64,000 bases of DNA from Nitritalea halalkaliphila LW7 (GTDB lineage Bacteria > Bacteroidota > Bacteroidia > Cytophagales > Cyclobacteriaceae), in assembly GCF_000265075.1 (NCBI RefSeq), contig NZ_AJYA01000024.1:1-64000 (forward strand), in the 5' to 3' direction. The notes under the pieces are model-generated. The model ran no database searches. It was not told the origin of the DNA and saw nothing but the letters and a program-made list of their open reading frames with translations. The translations under genes were made by a program, and so were the position numbers. Numbering within the stretch: position 1 is the stretch's first letter; the number at the start of each line of letters is the position of its first letter. This document shows positions 61,830 to 64,000 of this stretch, piece after piece.

Positions 61830-61989
61830 CTTATAAAAAGTGCTAAAAAAAATTTCGAACTACACTTGTATTTGTAGTTTGGGGGGGTATTTTTAGTACA
61901 GAAAAATTAATATTAGCGCTAAAAAATTGTTTTTCTTGGGTAGTTAATGATTGACTGCCGTCATATTTCTAATTAAAATATCATTTCAA

Positions 61990-62250
61990 ATGAAAAAACT
62001 AACACTTCTTATTGTCTTGGGGGTTTTTTTCACAGCATCTCTTCCAAGTCAGCAGGTACAAGCCGATCCGAATACAGTGGGTCATGTCGCATCACTCGCT
62101 AAATTGGTTATAGAGGGTATTGATAAAGGTTGTGACAATCTTCGAGAATCAGGTGCTCTGCAGAAACGTTGTAAAAACGATGGCTGTATAACAGTTGCAT
62201 GTATTTCATTTAGACAAGCATGCGGCAGTGCATCAGATTGTAAGAAATAA
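61990..62250 (+). CDS. Small exported cysteine-rich peptide
   Basis: Predicted 86-residue secreted protein with a clear signal peptide (MKKLTLLIVLGVFFTASLPS, cleaved near QQVQA-DP). The mature part is about 60 residues and has six cysteines (KGCDN, KRCKN, DGCIT, VACIS, QACGS, SDCKK), enough for three disulfides. Helix-like VGHVASLAKLVIEGI comes first. I do not recognise a family, though the context recalls small NVEALA-type peptides that precede propeller lipoproteins in Bacteroidota. ATG 61990 is preferred to an upstream in-frame start at 61951, because the signal begins there. A hairpin and a lipoprotein gene follow. Confidence 0.72.
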   Translation: MKKLTLLIVLGVFFTASLPSQQVQADPNTVGHVASLAKLVIEGIDKGCDNLRESGALQKRCKNDGCITVACISFRQACGSASDCKK

Positions 62251-62269
62251 ATTAAAGTCTAAATTATGG

Positions 62270-62300
62270 ATCAGTGAGGATGATACTCACCTTCACTGAT
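62270..62300 (+). promoter_or_regulatory. Hairpin between the peptide gene and the lipoprotein gene
   Basis: Perfect eight-base stem, ATCAGTGA (62270-62277) with TCACTGAT (62293-62300), around a 15-base loop, followed by TTAATTATTT. Likely a leaky terminator or mRNA-stabilising stem that sets the ratio of the two products. Confidence 0.65.
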
Positions 62301-62316
62301 TTAATTATTTGTCGGT

Positions 62317-63462
62317 ATGAGAAATATATACATTAATATCATAGCGTATCTGTTCTTATTTGGATGTGGTAAAAAAGAGAGCACAGCTTTAGTCACAGGT
62401 GTTGATGATCAATTTTCGGTAAAGTTGGATACGATTTTAATCCAACCTTCAAGAAGTTCGCAAGTAGGTAGATTTGAATGGACAGGCAGTGAAGTCTTAT
62501 ATATTGACCATTTATACGGGTTTATAGAATCCTATTCTCCTGAGGGCAATTTTATTAAGCGTGAACTGAGAACTCTTCAAGGGCCAGAGGAATTGGCTAG
62601 TATCAGTTCGGTTAGTGCCCATGAATATGGTTTTACAGTCAAAGGAGAGGGTTGGACATTTTATGAGTATGATAGAGAGTGGAAGTTTCAGAGAAAGTAC
62701 ACGGTCTATGCGGATGCAGCCTATGAAGTAGATCAATTGATTCAAAATCCTGTAGCCAGTTCCACTATGATGTATGAACTCCAGCATTACAATGACCATT
62801 TTCCTGTGTCGGGAGACTATTTTTATGCAAAGGTGGACTGTGAACACCCTACTTTCAATGCATTTATCAATCCATCATTTTATAAAGAGGCATTTTTAGT
62901 AGCCAAAATAAGTCGAAGAGATGGTAAAATGGAGCAATTGCTGTATCATTTTCCAGAAACCTATCAGCAATACCGTTTTGTACCTTTTCATATCTTTTTT
63001 GATTTTCATATAGGAAGTTCTGGCAAGCATTGGTTAACCTTTGAGATAGATCCTACCATTTATGTTTATGATGCATCAAAAAGTCTAGTTCGTACATTTG
63101 GAGTCCCAGGAGTAAATATGCGTACATCCTATCCAGAGACCAGGACCTTGGATGTGGCATTTGATACTGACCTGTATAGGCAATCCCGATTTAAGGATGG
63201 CTTTTACAAAGATATTTTTGTGGATGAAGAGTCCGACGTAGTGTTCCGCACGTATAGAACAGGAACCAACAATCAGGCAATTGGTGAAGAGTCGGGAAAT
63301 CCGCTTCGGTTACAGATTTATAAGTCAGAGCAGTTGGTTTCGGATATAGCTGTTCCTGGCAAATTTAGATTGATTGGTAAAGTTGCAGACAGACGTTACA
63401 TAGCAGATGGATTTTATGATGAAACAGCCGAAAAGCAAGGGTTTTATGTATTATCGTTCTAA
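62317..63462 (+). CDS. Lipoprotein resembling DUF4221/BF3164-type beta-propeller proteins
   Basis: Predicted 381-residue lipoprotein (AYLFLFGCGKKES, Cys17). The rest is beta-rich with spaced aromatic and Gly-containing strands such as GFIESYSPEGNFIKRELRT, YEYDREWKFQRKYTVY and PTIYVYDASKSLVRTFG, as in six-bladed propellers of the DUF4221 or BF3164 kind; this assignment is from overall pattern and is not certain. It lies 66 bases after the Cys-rich peptide gene and overlaps the next gene by 17 bases, so the three are one unit. Codon and base use is more AT-rich than the dcw genes before it. Function unknown. Confidence 0.72.
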   Translation: MRNIYINIIAYLFLFGCGKKESTALVTGVDDQFSVKLDTILIQPSRSSQVGRFEWTGSEVLYIDHLYGFIESYSPEGNFIKRELRTLQGPEELASISSVSAHEYGFTVKGEGWTFYEYDREWKFQRKYTVYADAAYEVDQLIQNPVASSTMMYELQHYNDHFPVSGDYFYAKVDCEHPTFNAFINPSFYKEAFLVAKISRRDGKMEQLLYHFPETYQQYRFVPFHIFFDFHIGSSGKHWLTFEIDPTIYVYDASKSLVRTFGVPGVNMRTSYPETRTLDVAFDTDLYRQSRFKDGFYKDIFVDEESDVVFRTYRTGTNNQAIGEESGNPLRLQIYKSEQLVSDIAVPGKFRLIGKVADRRYIADGFYDETAEKQGFYVLSF

Positions 63463-64000
63463 GTTGATAAAGCTCACTTTTCTCCTCTTATGTTCCTTTA
63501 TGATGGTTTTTCCAGTCATAGGACAGCAGGTATCCCTAAGAGGGATTGTGGTGGATGCTGAGACATGGAGAGGACTTGCACACGCCAATTTGGTATTGGT
63601 ACGGCAATCTAAGGTAGCGGTTGGGAATTCACAGGGAGCCTTTTCCTTTATGCTTCCATCTGATGTGAGGCCTACAGATACCTTAAGGGTGTCCTTTATG
63701 GGATATGAATCGGGAGTCTATCAAGTAGGGGATTTCAAGAAAGACACCAACTTACAGATCCGATTACAAAAAACAGAAAAGGTTTTAAATGCTGCCGTTG
63801 TCCTAGGGTATCCCGTGAAGGACCTGATGAAGAAATTTTTGGAAAATATGTCAAATACCTTCTACCCGGATCCATTGGAGTTTGATGTCTTTTATCAAGA
63901 AGTGATAGAAGAGGATGGTAAGTACGTAGGTTTCGCAAGAGCGGCGGGATATATGCATTATGCGGGCTATGATCCTTCGTTTTTTGAAAAAATAAAGACT
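63446..64000 (+). CDS. Exported CarboxypepD_reg-domain protein (3' partial)
   Basis: The reading frame is open to the window end (185 codons visible). A signal peptide (LIKLTFLLLCSFMMVFPVIG, cleaved before QQVSL) leads into a carboxypeptidase-like regulatory domain: VSLRGIVVDAETWRGLAHANLVL, SQGAFSFMLPS and LRVSFMGYESGVYQVGD, as found at the N-terminus of SusC-like receptors and other Bacteroidota surface proteins. The later part (YPVKDLMKKFLENMSNTFYP) resembles the region after this domain in stand-alone proteins rather than a TonB box or plug. The start overlaps the previous gene by 17 bases. Confidence 0.75.
   Translation, partial: MYYRSKLIKLTFLLLCSFMMVFPVIGQQVSLRGIVVDAETWRGLAHANLVLVRQSKVAVGNSQGAFSFMLPSDVRPTDTLRVSFMGYESGVYQVGDFKKDTNLQIRLQKTEKVLNAAVVLGYPVKDLMKKFLENMSNTFYPDPLEFDVFYQEVIEEDGKYVGFARAAGYMHYAGYDPSFFEKIKT

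Larger units (their letters stand above)
61344..61989 (+). other. Gene-poor spacer after ftsZ
   Basis: About 650 bases with no supportable gene. It holds the terminator at 61479-61524, a hairpin with a seven-base stem at 61563-61590 (AGCTGTC with GACAGCT), a CCCG-loop-CGGG hairpin followed by seven T at about 61720-61748, and two copies of a 13-base word. Composition becomes strongly AT-rich after 61790. No translation gives a recognisable protein. Confidence 0.5.

Noticed and set aside
61780-61880. tRNA-like stretch (TTAGCTTAGCGGTAT ... GTCTCCTGAAAAT ... TTTCGAAC)
   Set aside because: It has D-loop-like, anticodon-like and T-loop-like words in order, but the D-stem and acceptor arms do not pair and the anticodon loop is irregular. 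At best a degenerate remnant.
1-64000. CRISPR arrays, transposons, prophage or toxin-antitoxin genes
   Set aside because: No regularly spaced repeats, transposase motifs, terminal inverted repeats or phage structural genes were seen on either strand.

Overview
The window is chromosomal DNA of a Bacteroidota bacterium, most likely a Cytophagales-type organism. This is inferred from two SusC/SusD outer-membrane pairs, lipoprotein signals of the usual Bacteroidota kind, promoter boxes of the TAnnTTTG type, a bacillithiol glycosyltransferase (BshA), a dihydrosphingolipid-type fatty acid hydroxylase, and a MurE with the DNPR motif of meso-diaminopimelate-using enzymes. No rRNA, intact tRNA, CRISPR array, transposase or phage gene is visible.

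Layout. 1-4.4 kb: SusC/SusD nutrient-uptake locus with a small lipoprotein, ending in a terminator. 4.4-5.3 kb: MscS channel. 5.4-9.7 kb: arginine operon argB-argD-argC-argJ on the minus strand. 10.2-11.7 kb: secreted M28 peptidase. 11.9-14.8 kb: glycine decarboxylase gcvP. 15.0-17.8 kb: MFS transporter overlapping a trehalase. 17.8-20.6 kb: APP1-type phosphatase, rlmN and a small beta-barrel protein. 20.7-24.8 kb (minus): small membrane protein, mutL and two rhomboid proteases. 25-27.9 kb: glycosidase family 3/beta-lactamase-fold fusion. 28-30.8 kb: bshA, fatty acid hydroxylase and an NAD-binding epimerase-like protein. 31-35.4 kb (minus): second SusC/SusD pair. 35.7-36.8 kb: sugar dehydrogenase lipoprotein. 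37-40 kb: sugar isomerase-like protein, TANGO2-like protein and the YpdA bacillithiol-disulfide reductase. 40-42.8 kb (minus): gpsA with a PlsB-like acyltransferase. 42.9-43.9 kb: polyprenyl diphosphate synthase. 44-45.3 kb: TlpA-like lipoprotein. 45.7-61.3 kb: complete division and cell-wall (dcw) cluster mraZ-rsmH-ftsL-ftsI-murE-mraY-murD-ftsW-murG-murC-ftsQ-ftsA-ftsZ. 62-64 kb: an AT-richer block with a Cys-rich exported peptide, a propeller-like lipoprotein and a truncated CarboxypepD_reg-type protein.

Sequence quality. I count about 28 places where a conserved protein switches reading frame, including in indispensable genes (mraY, murG, ftsW, ftsA, rsmH). About 22 look like loss of one base, mostly in short G or C runs; most of the others are an extra base in A or T runs of 8-9. 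This is the signature of sequencing or consensus error, so these genes are annotated as single genes spanning the break.

The genes form several functional sets: arginine synthesis; trehalose uptake and cleavage; bacillithiol synthesis and recycling; entry of glycerol phosphate into lipids; and septal wall synthesis. The least explained and potentially most novel part is the last 2 kb (peptide, lipoprotein and surface protein), which sits behind a possible recombination scar.
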